Assembly (NCBI GenBank): GCA_964036275.1
Contig: OZ038440.1
Coordinates: 8,097,690-8,161,689, forward strand
DNA length: 64,000 nt
DNA from: Litoditis marina
Taxonomy: Eukaryota; Nematoda; Chromadorea; Rhabditida; Rhabditidae
Reading direction: 5' to 3'
How positions within the stretch are numbered: the first letter of the stretch is position 1; each line of letters starts with the position of its first letter. The notes beneath the pieces were generated by a model. It saw only the letters and a program-made list of their open reading frames with translations. It searched no databases and had not been told where the DNA came from. Shown in pieces: positions 22,301 through 35,134 of this stretch. The translations under genes and the position numbers were made by a program.

Positions 22301-24209
22301 GGAATCTTGGAATTCTGAACTCAAATTGCAAACAATGGAACCTCCCTCATTTTCAGTATAATTTGGGATACAAGATGAGAATTGAAACTACCAGAATATC
22401 GTGGAAAGTAGTTTCAATGCACAAGTAATACCATTTAACGTGCCTGTAGCTACATTGGATGTCGACATAAATTTTCTAGTCAAACACGAAATTTCTTAGA
22501 ACAACAGCATGAAGTAAAAAAACAGTCGCCGGACAACGAACTTGTTGATGAATTTGCAGATGATGCTGGAGCAGAACTACATCTGCCACAAGTAAACGGA
22601 CACTGCTGCGTCATGACGGAGTAGTAGATGGCATTGTTGCAGAGAGCAGCGCGTGCGGGGCAGTCCGACACGCCGGTAATAGGATTTAATCTGTCTACAC
22701 AGGCTGAAAAAAACCAACTCGAAAAGTTATAAAATGAAAAAAAACCGAAACTAAAGATAAGAAAAAGTAGTTTTCAGTCCAGTCCTGACATTGAATAGAA
22801 CTAGCTTTGCTAGCTGTTAATATTAAACTATGCTATGCAGAAGAAAATAAACAAACTTGTTGAGGTACTTCCACTCGATGCTGGAGCAGAACTACATCTC
22901 CCACAAGTGAACGGGCATTGTTGCGTCATGAGGTTGTAGTATACTGTATTGTTACAGTAACTCGCCCGGGACGGACAATCAGAAGTACCACTGCTTGGGT
23001 TCAGTTTGTCTACGCAACCTGATAATAGCAATCGAAGAAACTGATAAAACCATTAGAAAACACTGATTTCTATTCAAGTTTCCCCTTCTTATTCAATATC
23101 AAAAATGTAGCTCTCGAATAGGTCAGAGACTGTCGCCGCACTCTCTTACATGAGAATGAGAGGGACGTTTTTGTTGATTTCTTGAAAAATAGCATTTCGC
23201 AGTTCTTTAATATAGAATGTGGATGTAGAATCACTTTGCAGAAATGGCAAACAAAAGACGGGAACCATTCTAGTGAATGAAGTTTGTAGCTATTATGAAG
23301 GATCGTTTTTGAGAAATGTTCAGCTCACTTGTAGATGCTGATGCAGTAGTGACCGCAGTAGTGGGAAGAACTATCTGAAGTAAATTGATTTGCCTTCAAA
23401 AACTTTTCTTCGTCATGAAATTATTCTATTCAGTGGGAAAAAAAAAACTTTAAAGAAGGACGATAATGTGGACCTATCTCATGTCAACGGTCCTTTAAAC
23501 TGCAATTGAAAAATGTATTGCAGTTTGAAGGACTGAACCGTTGCGATTGATTGGACCACATAATCGTCCTTCTTCAAACACCCAGTTTTCCACTAATATC
23601 GTAACTCTCTTTCATTTCATAATTTACGCTGTTGGATCGGGGCTTTGACACTTAACATTTACACTTGAAAATCATCGATGATTTGATACTTGACATTGCA
23701 ACTGAAACAAAGCTGATACGTGAAGAGTTTCTGTGAAAGCTCTCAACCTCAAAATCACCTTTCGAGCATGTATGTTCGAATATTAACAAAAGTTGGTCAC
23801 GTTTCAAAACGATACTCACATTACTGTCAGCACAGCACGTGTTAATGTTTGTCACACACGTGAATCCTGTTTCACAAAAAGAACCGATGCAAGCTGGAAA
23901 GACGTGTTTTGAACTCACTGGTGAGAAATCCAAACCAAAAACTGCAACTTACAATAATCACCGTTTTTTTCCTCTCGAAGAAACGTGGCTTCTTTCTCTT
24001 ATGTTCAGATCGTGTTTATCGTCAAGACCAAATTCTATTAAACTAGCACATAATTGGAATTGTAATAAAAAAGAGCAGTTCAACAACCCCCTCAAACTTT
24101 AATAATATTATAACGCTGTGCACAACTCACGTCCAATGCCTTCATCAAGGCAGCCACTTTGAGCAAAGATCGAAGAAAATAGGCTGACTATGATACAAAT
24201 TAGAAACAT
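19359..24209 (-). CDS. Secreted ShKT(x4)-C-type lectin protein, gene 2
   Basis: The model has 12 exons and 442 aa: 24209-24131, 23893-23820, 23374-23329, 23018-22857, 22703-22542, 22224-22069, 21628-21461, 20969-20895, 20650-20592, 20405-20300, 20012-19861, 19448-19359. The order matches gene 1: signal peptide (1-16, ends IFA), Cys-rich module with CIGSFC...TCC, Thr/Ser linker, four ShKT domains (~67-282), linker, C-type lectin domain (~308-442). The lectin part has CPTGWHY, WLGMTD, GEPN, WND and six Cys, so Ca2+-dependent mannose-type sugar binding is likely by family rules. One ShKT domain fewer than gene 1 fits gain or loss of a symmetric phase-1 exon. As in gene 1, the intron before 20012 ends in TTTTCCG, not AG. 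A TATA box lies upstream. Tandem duplication with gene 1 is evident. Confidence 0.85.
21135..21421. repeat. Pair of ~60-bp direct repeats
   Basis: TATACACTCTCT...ATCTGTTGG...AATCA...GCTCAATC occurs at ~21135-21192 and again at ~21358-21421. It lies in the intron between the last ShKT exon and the Thr-rich linker of lectin gene 2. The two copies bracket ~165 bp of unrelated sequence. A GAGACGCAG motif is nearby at 21063. Confidence 0.45.
23450..23578. mobile_element. Palindromic MITE family M1, copy 2
   Basis: TTAAAGAAGGACGATAATGTGG at the left matches CCACATAATCGTCCTTCTTC at the right. The inner palindrome is around TTTAAACTGCAATTGAA. It lies in intron 2 of lectin gene 2. Confidence 0.7.
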
Positions 24210-24241
24210 TGACTGCTAATGTAAATGTTTTCATGGTTTCT

Positions 24242-24247
24242 TTTATA
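24242..24247 (-). promoter_or_regulatory. TATA box of lectin gene 2
   Basis: TATAAA on the minus strand is 33-38 bases upstream of the ATG at 24209. The surrounding bases match the equivalent region of gene 1, which supports both the promoter and the chosen start. Confidence 0.55.
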
Positions 24248-24479
24248 CTTTTTCAATGAATGGCCGAACACTGCAACATGACAGGTGTGCACATATTCTA
24301 TAGGTCACTTGTATCAACAAATACTTTTTCATGTTCACTATTCGTATAATATGCTATTTGCGCGCATGGTTTGTTCAATCGAAAACGTGCAGAAATACAT
24401 TCAGTTGTGCTGCTCGTTTTTGCAGACGACAATAACTCGAGACGTTCAAGTGTTTTTTTTGTTTAAAGATATAAAAACT

Positions 24480-25265
24480 GTTCATTGCACAGCACGAGCA
24501 CGAGTACGATATAGTGAGTGCCAAACCTATAAATTTCAGTCTCTCCCCGGAATCGAACCTGCGAGTAAAAGATTCGTATAGTCGTGGACCACGGATAATC
24601 GGGTGAAAAGACGGTGTTATGAGTTGACCGGGTGTTAGCAGGGGCGCGCAGATGGCATCAATCAATACAATTTTTTGGAAATTCTGTCATTGCATTGTGC
24701 TTTCACATTCTTTTTTCAATGTAGTGTGGGTTTATTCTTTTTAAATAAGCTCAATTATTCAACACTATTATTGTCAAACCATACCAAAGATATTAGAAAA
24801 AAAGAAATATGTAAATGGGAGGTTTTTTTCTTAAAGCATTTTCAAAAAGTTGAAAATCTACTCTACAATTTTTATTTACTATCCTGAAACGTTTTAAATC
24901 TATCGTATATATTAACTGACTATGAATGCTTTCTTTAATTCAATATCTAGAGTTGTTCACATATCTAACCTTCCCGGGCTTGCAAAGGTTGGCCCACTTA
25001 GCGCAGTGACAGTGTGGCGGTACTACAATCCTACTCGCCACGGGTTCGATTCCCGTGAAAATAATTTTCTGTCCAAAATTTACGCGCTGTGTACTCCTCT
25101 CATTTGAATCGGTCTACCACAACATGGCTCTAACCACTGCGCTATTAGAGTACATAACCAGCAAGCTGCAATCGAACACATGTGTGCGTACACAGCGGGA
25201 AGTGAGATATACAGTACCCTCTCGCCTTTCCTTGGGCGACGACTATACAGCGTTCGCTTTTCAAA
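24480..25265. repeat. tRNA-derived repeat fragments (SINE-like)
   Basis: Several pol III-type boxes lie here. On the plus strand, TTAGCGCAGTG (24998) and GGTTCGATTCC (25043) sit in a perfect T-arm (ACGGG/CCCGT), but no acceptor stem forms. On the minus strand, TAGCGCAGTGGTTAGAG lies near 25140 and GGTTCGATTCC near 24555. Sequence from ~25125 to 25260 recurs at ~30270-30405. Missing stems argue against functional tRNA genes. They look like remnants of a tRNA-derived SINE. Confidence 0.5.
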
Positions 25266-25269
25266 GCAA

Positions 25270-26092
25270 GCTCATACGATGTTCGAACCATGAATCATTT
25301 CTAGGAATGGACTAGTATTTGTCAGACACACCTGGTTGTTGCTTGAGAACAAATCACTCGGTTTCACACGCCTGTGAGCAATTTCAGTAGGAAGGTATCA
25401 TTCATTGTCGTGTACTTGTAAGAGTTCTCGTGTAGACATACCTACTGATACTCCCTCCTACAGTACATTTTCGAACTTTTTGATGACCAATATCCTTTTT
25501 AAACTTCTCGGGAAATATTTCAAGGCGGTCTTTTGTTAGAGGAAATCCAGATAGAATGCGAAAGTTTTAAACCATCTGAACCAAATTTGGTACTTCGTAC
25601 TGTAACAAGAAAAAACTTGACGGTTCATATATACTCATTAAAGAATCCGTCCCGCTCTAATTTTGACATGAGTTAACAATCTGACCATTTGGCAAATGAA
25701 TAACAATTATTAAAAATATAAACTTTTATATCTCTATCTTGCTTCGTTTGCTCAGAAAAGCGGCTTACGTAATGACACTGATAGGGGAGTTGCGTACGGA
25801 GTATGCTCCAAATAGCCTATAGAAGTAAAAAAATATTTTAAAAACTTTCTTGCATATACGAAAACACAATTAGAGACTACGAAAATAAATCTGGACGTAA
25901 AGTAACCAAGTCGAGTTGCGTCACAGTGAAAATGTTCATGTCCTCTTTTTTAATGCTTGATATTATGCAAATTTTACAAATTTTCAATATGAAAGTTTTT
26001 GCTTTTTTTCGTGAAACTCAGATTATAGCGAAACGGTTTCTTTAAAGCTTATTCCAGAAGTCATATTAAATCAATCACGTTTGTAGATCGTG
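25270..26092. other. Intergenic upstream of chemoreceptor gene A
   Basis: The sequence is AT-rich with no coding exon recognised. A CCTACTGATACTCC...CCTACAGTA stretch near 25441-25468 resembles one end of the M3 MITE. A TTTGTAG acceptor-like site lies 8 bases before the ATG of gene A and could be a trans-splice site. Confidence 0.4.
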
Positions 26093-29000
26093 ATGGAGTT
26101 GAACAACAGCTCCATTTCCACCTATGACGCGTCGCCATATCCCGAACAACGGATATTCTATCAGGTGAAGCTAAGTTTCAATAAGTTTCAAGCATAGAAC
26201 TGGAATGAGAGAGCAAACGTGCCCTGGAGTTTTCTACTGAGGTAAAACGTGAAGGTTTAGATAAAGTTTGGAACAACGTGATTGCTTAATACAGCTTGTT
26301 TTCGAATTCTCGATCATTTTATAACCGCTCATAAATGCTTGCACTTTGTGTTTCTAATAACACATATTACCAAATCATTAGGTTAGTATAAGGTTCTAGT
26401 TGAGCAGCACTGTGCGTTTCCTGGTTCACAGGGTTCACTTTTTAACAGGGTACACTCTTTCTGTTTCGCATGTCGTAATCTAGCGTAAATTAACTTTTTA
26501 TTGTGAGAATATCTGGGAGTCAATGCGTTGTGTTCCTCGTTCGAATACTAGGAAGGGTTCAAAGTACACAATGAGTGACGAAAAAACGGAGACTAGTTTT
26601 TCTCAGAATATTTTCAGATGGATTTTAAGTTCTTTTTCATTTTCTATCCTCGGGGTGCTTAATTCTTACTTTATTAACAAAGAAATTTTCAGATCTGTGG
26701 CTACCTATCGATTCCAGTGAATATAGTTACCGTATACCTGTACCAGCGATGCAGTGAAACCGAAATTAGTGTCTACAAGCAGTATTTGACTGTACTACAA
26801 GTGAGTCTCCGACTGACTGAGAAACTGAAGTTTTCGTTGTCTAGTGTTGTTTTACTCCTGCACGACGTTAAAAACGTGGACTTGGAGTTACAAGAACCAC
26901 CATTCAAACTACAATCCATCAAAGGTTGCCTAGTAAATTTGAATTTCTGTATGTGGTGCTCACCATTTACATTGAGAATTCGGCAGCTCGCCAATGAACT
27001 TCTGAGTCCTAATTTTGGATTTCTTGAAAATAAGACAATGCTCTGTATGACGTTGTTTATTTTTCTCACTGCATATGAGCAAACTAAACTTAACAAAACG
27101 TGCGTTTTATCAAAAATAAAACATTCTTTAGAAATTTCATCGGCACGCGGTGTTGATAGGAATGAGAAAAACTGTACTAAAACATCCAGATGAACAAACG
27201 CGGTAAGAAAATCTGCCTTCTTCAAATGAGTCGATAATTTTCGGTGTTCTCTGGTGTGTTCTGCGTATTCACCTGTCTACTTGTGATGCCCACCATAATT
27301 CCACTGTTTGGTGGTTACTGCAGTGGACCAGCTAGCACCTTTCTACACATTTCCTGTCACATACAAACAGTGAGTTCAAATATATGTGACCTTTTCGAAA
27401 AGATGGCAAGAATCACGTATTATGTTTTGGTACCAGTCATATTCGTAATTTTCTCAAGGTGTCGGCGACAGAAAACACATATTGCACCTTGTGATTGTTG
27501 CTCGGCTCAATTGTCAGTTTTAGATCTTTATGGCATCTCACATACACTTGACGTTGACCGCCGTTCTCTGTTGTGTGCTCTATCGTCATCAATCTGTACA
27601 AATACCAAACTCGAAATTCCGACTGTCGCAAAAAGGATATTGGTGAGCATCTTCACACCCATATACCCATATTGAGTCCCAGTTGCTAAAATATAGTATT
27701 TATCGTTCTTACTGAGACTACTACAGTGTGAATCCGGATCTGTTAGTGCGTTGGAATTACGTAAATGTTATCAAAATGGTTCAAAATGTTCACATTCGAT
27801 TTTGATTCTATATTACCAAAAGTGAACTAAAATAAATCAGCAAAGTTGAAGTCGACTCCATGAGGAATTTAAAAAATAGGAAGTTCGAGGAGTCTTAGTA
27901 GGAATTACAAAATATTTCAAGATCGGTTCGGAAACATCACTGTGTACCACTGTTATGTGACTAATAAAGTTTACAGTGTGTGTAAGAATAATAATGGTTC
28001 ACTCCCAGGGTTGCGGTGGTACTACTTTATCTTCGTGTTCTATTCCTCGACACTGTATACTACTTATGCGAAATAGATGAAGAAACCCAAATTAAATATT
28101 TAGAGGAGGTAAGTTGTATGAAGATGCGTTCATACTTTTATCTGCCAGATTGGTAAGAAATGGCAAACTACGCTCTACGCTTATATGTAGAAAGAACGAG
28201 CACTAGAAATACAAAGGGGGTGTGATCAGCGCTACTGCCAACAGCTTTCACCGTCTTCTTATGTTGTACGTCTCAGAAACGTCGTCTTGGAAGTACATTC
28301 AAATAAAATAAGAAAAGACAATTTTCAGTTCCGTCCCGATCTGCTGGTTGTGTATGAGTACAACGCGGCCGCTTACAATAAAGTTATCGATCCGACAATT
28401 AGGTTCTACCTCGCCTCTTTTGCAGTATTTATGGTCAGTTTCTATGTTGCTTACAATCTTCACAGGAACGATGAAAACAAGGAAGAGTTGCATTAATGAA
28501 GGGTTTGTATTATCGCGCCGGGTTTCAAGTGTACCACCACTCTCAATATTTTCATATCATTTCAGGCATTCGATTTTGTAGCGACCATCATACTAACTTA
28601 TCATTCGTTTCACTCTATTAACACCCTGATGAGAATTGGTTCGCAGTCACAGAAAAAGAACAAACAATGGATGATTACGCTTCTCATGCAGGTGAGTATG
28701 AAATCTAGGAATATTTATTACCTATCAGAAATATTGTGTATAAAAGTTGATTTTAATCGAACCGAACAGCGAAACATTCATTCAGATCATTTCGATGTCT
28801 TTCACCTGACATATAAAGTTGAGATATCAATCATCAGTTCAGGAAGAGCTTGTTCACTGGTGAAAAAAAAACCTCAGTAGATAGGGGGCAAAAACTTTTT
28901 TCAAGGTTTTTTTTACAATAATTCATTCGTGACTGAGTCTTCGCTTTTAAGAGTCTTGTCCCCCTTTGTCTGATTTTCGCTCCGAGTCTCGTACTCACTA

Positions 29001-29620
29001 TAAGTATGTCTAACGACAAAGCTACAGGAACTGTGGGAAAAGGTACGTCAAGTTTTCAACTCATGTAATAGAATGGGAAAACTTCTGCTGTGTTTTCTTC
29101 GACTATAGTAACAGAAAACAGAGCCCATGCTGAGCTGGAGGTTCTAACGGTTTCACACGCAGTTCAATTTATTCGAGCCGGGAAAACATTCAATCGTTCC
29201 GACCAAAACTGAAATGATTTAATAAATCGTTTCAAAGCGTTGTCAACAACATTTCAGCAATCGCCAACTTTACCATTTGCCTCAATTGCTGCTACTCGCT
29301 GGTGAACAGCGTTGTTGTAATCGCACGAACCCCATCTTATCGTCGTGCTCTCCTGGGAATAAAACAAAAGTCCACGGTCGTCTTAATAAGAGGTTCGTGA
29401 TAACATTTAATATAACTTACAGTTTTGATGTAGTTATACATTATGCATAATGTTCTGAGCACAAGAGAAAAAGTCCACGATCGTTCCGTTTAAAAGTTGG
29501 TCATGTACGAACGGACAGAACCATTATTACTAGACCATAAAGTAAAAGTGCAATGATAATTATGTTGAGTAATTATGTTTCTTTGAAGGTAGCTCTAACC
29601 AAACCACAATGCGTATGTGA
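26093..29620 (+). CDS. Str-superfamily chemoreceptor (Sri/Srh-like), gene A
   Basis: The model has ten exons and 337 aa: 26093-26164, 26693-26800, 27244-27369, 27524-27642, 28009-28108, 28329-28433, 28566-28691, 28952-29042, 29258-29392, 29589-29620. Seven hydrophobic segments can be followed: GYLSIPVNIVTVYLY (TM1), VFTCLLVMPTIIP (TM2), HLTLTAVLCCVLYR then HQSVQ (TM3 and loop), VVLLYLRVLF (TM4), TIILTYHSF (TM5), SLVPLCLIFAPSLVLT (TM6), CCYSLVNSVVVIARTPSYRRAL (TM7). This is the layout of nematode chemosensory GPCRs; the exact subfamily is inferred only. The ligand is unknown and the likely site is sensory cilia. An N-glycosylation site (NNSS) is at the N-terminus. Intron 2 ends in TTTTCG, not AG, where the paralogue C has ACAG. 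The model is otherwise intact; AATAAA is at 29747. Confidence 0.82.
27704..27907. mobile_element. MITE family M3, copy 2
   Basis: The left end GTTCTTACTGAGACTACTACAGTG and the inverted right end (AATTCCTACTAAGACTCC) match the termini of the 8070-8279 element with several changes. It lies in intron 4 of gene A. Confidence 0.5.
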
Positions 29621-31753
29621 GAGATGAGAGTTCGATTTCGAGGAAAACTACGCAACTACGCATGCATCTTCAGCGAAATGCACATGTTATATTTGCTTAC
29701 AAAAATCGAATCGAAATTAATATGCAATTGTTCTTTGTCGTTCATAAATAAAGTTCAGTTATGCTCTTGGTTGTTACAAAGATGCCGCAAACTGGCACAG
29801 GAAACTGTTAAACCAAAAACAACGGTGTTACACGCAAATTGGTTGAAAGAAAAAGATAGACAAGAGTAGTTGGGTAAATCTACGAGCAGCAGAAACAGTT
29901 ATCGGTCAATTGGTGGCTCAATTGCTAGACACATCTCCGTTACCTCACCCCCTCAGTGCGACGACCCGAATACTGGAAGCAAATCAGAAAAATATCACCA
30001 AGACACAACCTACAACCTAATAGTAAATGTGGATGTTTCCATTTATTTCAGAAAACAGAGTGGTTGAAATTTTCCGGGACAATGTTTGTGCGAGCAAAAA
30101 TCGTTGAAGTCGTTTGTTCCTCTAGAACTGGAAAAAAGTCTTCCCCACAACTCTAATCCAATTAAATAAATTTTCTAGTAATCGCGATGCTAATACGTAT
30201 ATGGTGAGTGCCAAATTTATAAATTTCTGTCTCTCGCCGGAATCGAACCTGCAAGCAAAATTTTCGTAGCAAGACGTTAACCAATGCGCTATTAGAACAC
30301 ATAACGGGCTAGCATTGTAATCGAAGACATGTGTGCGTACAGAGCGGAAAGTGAGATATACAGTACCCTCCCGCCTTTCCGTTGGCAACGAATATATATG
30401 CAGGCTTTTGGTTTCAAGTCCAGGGTCCATAGTGGCATTTTGTTGCAGTAAATGTACAATTCATGTCTTCACCGCTCGGATACATTTTGAATGATGTATT
30501 ACAGTACCCTGGCTACAATAGTCTAAGTTCTAAGTGCAATATTTGAGTTACGTCGGATTCAGAATTATACATTGTACGAATCCGTAGTCCTAAACTGTAT
30601 ACTGCCTAACTATCTTATTACTGTTGTACGTATTTGAATCAGAAATTTTTCCAGGTCCAAACTACTTTGAGTGGGATTTTTTCGCTGCGCTCTCAACTAA
30701 ATAATTTCTGATGAGTTTGTTCCCAAACCAGACATAAATTAGTTCATCGCAAATAGGCATTTTAATATCTCTCAATAGAGTCCTGAGCTATTGCTGCGGG
30801 CAATATTTGTTTGAATGCTACGATTAGAAATATACATATTTTCTAAAAAAAATATCAGTCTTTTGACGTATGAAATTCAGAGTTTCACAAGCTACTCACG
30901 ATTCATCGAGGAAGTGCCACATCAACATTTAGTGTTGCATGAAATTCGCGTCATATATTATGGGTGAGGTGGTGTCTGATGAAGTTTTAACGCGCTTGGA
31001 ACACGTTCAATAGATAGAAAAGATTATACGCAATATTCCGTGAAATCTGCGTCAGAGGAAACACTTTTTTTCGCTCATTCGCTATTACGATAAGTTTTTC
31101 GCCCAATATAGAATCAGAATCAAATACGAACCGCCAAGTGTTCTCTGAATCATCGTAAACTCAGAAATTTACACAACTCGGTTGGCTTTTCTTTCATCAG
31201 CCACCTCGTGTGAAAAAAAAGGCTCTGAAAACGGCGAATTTGCCGAAACGTCGCCACAATAAATATTCCATCATACTACCCCGTGAACGGTTCAACTACA
31301 AAATCAAATCATATTAACATATGCACAACATTGTCGAGGTTCGAGGAAAGCAGGACCTAGAGAGTTCTAAGTACAGTTGCGTTTGTCACCAACATGACCC
31401 AGACAGCCGCGTCGAGGTACAAAACTGTGAATGTAGTATGGTACTGGGAACGCACTAACGTTCTCAATGAATCTACATTCAAACGAAGCTTGGTGTGTTC
31501 AAAACGACAATACGCCTTTTTCAAATGTTCAGAAAACATTTTTAATTTAAATGTCGAAACTGTTAGAAAACCAATGGGATTGTTGCTATTGCCCAAATTG
31601 ATTGTGCATTCTCACAGTTCTTACGATCACTTCTTCTGTTTTCTGATAAAACTCATTCTGAATATGTCGGGAATCAGTAAAAGTATTCAAATGTTTCTCC
31701 TATTCCGCGAGATTTCCAATTGTTTCATTCTTGAGTTTTCCCATTTACAGATC
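29621..31753. other. Intergenic between receptors A and B, with a SINE-like fragment
   Basis: It contains the polyadenylation signal of gene A (29747). A tRNA-derived fragment on the minus strand (~30190-30410) has TAGCGCATTGGTTAACG and GGTTCGATTCC and shares ~130 bp with 25125-25260. A ~65-bp segment (30463-30525, TCTTCACCGCTC...) recurs at 37142-37210 downstream of gene B, a trace of the tandem gene duplication. I see no further gene. Confidence 0.5.
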
Positions 31754-32685
31754 ATGGTTATGCCGTTCAACAACAGTTCCATTCCCACCTATGACGCGTC
31801 GCCATATCCCGAACAAAGGATATTTTATCAGGTGAGGTATTTGTACACGCAATAAGAAAGAGGCCGAAAAAATGGAGTCTTGCATATAGTTTCCATAAAC
31901 CAAACATTTCCAGATCTGCGGCTATCTATCTATTCCAGTAATCATAGTTACCGTATACTTGTATCAAAGACGCAGTGATACAGAAATTCGTGTCTACAAG
32001 CAATATCTGACTATACTGCAAGTGAGTTTTCCACTAAACAAGCGTGTTCCTATTTACCCAAATGCCTTAAGAAATATCGAAAACCATCAGTAAAACCAAC
32101 AGTAGGTTTTACTTTTCTCCAATCCCTGTACCATCAGTTTTCATGATGAACAGACAATACGAAGCTGTAGGAAATTTAAATACGAAGTGACTACTCGGAG
32201 AAATCACTGACTCGGCCCCCGCCGACTGAGTCAAAATTGAGACGGCAACGAGAATGTCGCTGCCGTGACAAATTTTACTCATGAAAATAGCATATGTTAT
32301 GAGGAGACGCAGGCTGATAAACGACAGATAAAACTGAGACGGCAACGACATTGTCGCGGCCGTTTCACGTTTTACTCATAGTAAATCTTCGTTGTAGCTT
32401 GATCCCAATGCGTTTTATGATGAACGGTTTTTGATTAGAAAGCAACGAGATCAAGCAAGTGATGTTGCGTTAACTCCTCAAATAAATCGATAATTTTCGG
32501 TCTTCTCTGGGACATTTTGTGTTTTCACCTGTCTACTTATGATGCCGACCACCATTCCATTATTTGGCGGATACTGTAGTGGACCAATCACCAACTACCT
32601 ACACATTCCATGTCACTTCCAAAACGTGAGTTAGAATACCTTATTATTTAAAAACTGAATTAATGGCGTGACCTAGAAGTAACAT

Positions 32686-32800
32686 GAATAGTCACGTAAA
32701 GTTAGCTTTCTAATTATGAATGATGTACTTGTCATTGCACGTTTATGAGTTATGCTGTGTTCAACATGTTTCACTTGACTGTGTAATTGACTAACAGTAC
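32686..32800. mobile_element. MITE family M2, copy 2
   Basis: AATAGTCACGTAAAGTT at the left and CTGTGTAATTGACTAACAGT at the right match the family ends. It lies in intron 3 of receptor B. Confidence 0.5.
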
Positions 32801-33239
32801 GACACATTTTCGAGCTATAACATATTTCACGCATTGCACGTGAGTAGGAAGCTGAGATGCTATGTTGCAGAAGATAGTCTGTTACGCTCTTTCTGAAATG
32901 AGTGAAGTGAGCCTTTACCTTGTATAGCTGCTATATCTCGCTTTTTAGTTTGATCCTGTTGCTTCTCTATCATGGCATGTACAGAAATCAAACTACAACA
33001 AAGCTTCGGTGACTCACTTTATACTTTCAGATTTTCATGGCATCTCATATTCATTTGACGTTGACGGCCGTTCTATGTTGTGTTCTCTATCGTCACCAAT
33101 CTGTACAAATGCCAACCTCGAGGTTCCGATTGTCGAAAAAAGGATATTGGTGAGCATTTTGCGCCCAAGCTCGGATTTGAATCAGCTAACATTTTTCATG
33201 AAAGATGTACCATTGTACCGTTTTACACATTCCTTTTCC

Positions 33240-33360
33240 CAATCATATAATCAATTGTGACACGAGAGACAGCATGTGAACCGACGAGAGTGCAGACAGT
33301 CTGAGACTGTCTGCGTCTCTCTGACCTGCACACTTACTCGCCGATAATTGATTATATATC
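33240..33360. repeat. Small inverted-repeat element
   Basis: ATATAATCAATT at the left and AATTGATTATAT at the right bracket ~100 bp. The core is a palindrome: CAGACAGTCTGAGACTGTCTG followed by CGTCTCTCTGACC. It is in intron 4 of receptor B and contains one GAGACGCAG motif (inverted). Confidence 0.5.
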
Positions 33361-33797
33361 GCTATAACAGTGTCTGGCCGATTGAGTTGTCTGATAAACT
33401 ATTCATTTAGAACTGGGTAGCTGTCATGTTCCGGAAATGAAACACCTTCATTTCAGGATTACGGTAGTACTACTGTATCTGCGTGTGGTCTTCATGGACA
33501 CTGTATACTTTTTCAGCGAAATGGACAAAGAAACCGAGACAAAATGGCTAGAAGAGGTGAAACACCTGTCAAATACATAGAAATATATGAAAGGAAAACA
33601 CATAAACATTGGGAAAATAGAAAAATTGTATCCTCAAAGACGACGTGACCGATCGGTTGACATTGACGTTCAATAAAATTACCTGAAAAACAAAATTGTT
33701 CAAGCAGCGCTGCTATTAACAGTTTTTCTTTCTTTTGTCTTCTTTAGGCATTGTGTACATTCATGAATGTGCATTTCAAAAATTGATCCAGTCCAGT

Positions 33798-33920
33798 TAA
33801 AGAAGGACGATTATGTGAACCAATCGCAACGCTTCAATTCTTTGAACTGCAAAACATTTTTCAATTGCAGTTTAAAGGACCGTTGAAGCGGGATTGGTCC
33901 ACACAATCGTCCTGCTTCAA
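33798..33920. mobile_element. Palindromic MITE family M1, copy 3
   Basis: TTAAAGAAGGACGATTATGTG at the left is inverted at the right (CACAATCGTCCTGCTTCAA). The element ends only ~16 bases before exon 6 of receptor B, so it may have replaced the native branch-site region of that intron. Confidence 0.7.
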
Positions 33921-35134
33921 ACAATGCAATGTTCAGTTCCGTCCTGACCTTTTGGTCGTCTACGAGTACAACGCAGCCGCTTACAATAAAGAAATCAACC
34001 CAGCAACTAAAGTGTATCTCGCCTGTTTTCTTCTATTCGTGGTAGGTTCATATATGAAGATCTGCAAACTGTTAATGAAACGCACAATAGTAAACTTTTC
34101 CTGAGAGTGTGTTCACTGAAATGTAGCTCGGAAATGTGTATGATTTGATCATCTGACGTTCATGCTTGCATGTAAATAAATCAATCAATGACGCGCAATT
34201 CTCATCGGTCAAACGATCGTGGTGGGGTTTATAAAAATGCTTTGCGAATTTCTCGAAAATTGATTCGACGAAGAAACTATCAATAAACGTTTTGGAGCGT
34301 CCGCAGAACTGTGAACAAAAACTTATGTGCGCAGCGCGGAGAGTTGCGCACGATGGTTACATCTGGGGTAGGGACGAAATGTACTACTTTTCTGCTTGTC
34401 TCTCTTTTCCTCTGTCGCGTTTTTAAAGGTTCGATTAACATAGCTGAGCTCTTCAATTGAATGTCGTTTCAGTTCTAGTTTCCCTTCTCAAAAATATCCC
34501 ATATTTTTAGGCATTCGATTTTGTGGTGACCATTATACTTACTATCCATTCTTTCTACTCGATCAATTCACTGATTAGAGTTGGTTCATCATCCCAAAAC
34601 CTGAACAAACAATGGATGATTACTCTACTACTCCGAGTGAGTGTCTAACGACAAACGGGTGATTTGTTTCTGAATTAACGTTTCAACGTTACCGAACAAC
34701 GAATTAGCGACTTCGTTAAAACGTTACACTCGTATTATCAAGTTAAATTGTTGCATTTTCGAGCTCGTTTGTGTTCAAATCGAACTTGAAAGGTTGTGTT
34801 CAAATCGAACTTGCCGTCAACTTGAAAGGTTCAGCTACTTTTTGGAAAAAAGATGATTTTTGGAACTCTTGAACAAGTAAATCTCCCTGATCAGTTTGCT
34901 CTATAATGGAAGTTTCGCGTTCAAGAGCCTGGTCCCTCTGTGCCTGATTTTCGCTCCGAGCATCGCTCTCACCATGACATGAGTATGTCTCACGACGCAG
35001 CTATTGGACCAGTGGGGAAAGGTAGGTTATGGATTGGTCAGTGTAACTAGCATCACTGTAGTTCGACTACCCAAATGTTGCTCAGAGAAACTTTCTTGAA
35101 GTCAATACGTCAAGGGTCAATAGCGCTAAGGGCC

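Noticed and set aside
24375..24665. 96-codon minus-strand frame (and a similar one at 30122-30430)
   Set aside because: They share a peptide only because they lie in the same tRNA-derived repeat; no splice or start context supports a gene.
24991..25060. tRNA gene
   Set aside because: The A and B boxes and a perfect T-arm are present, but the acceptor stem does not pair and the anticodon loop would be ~16 nt.
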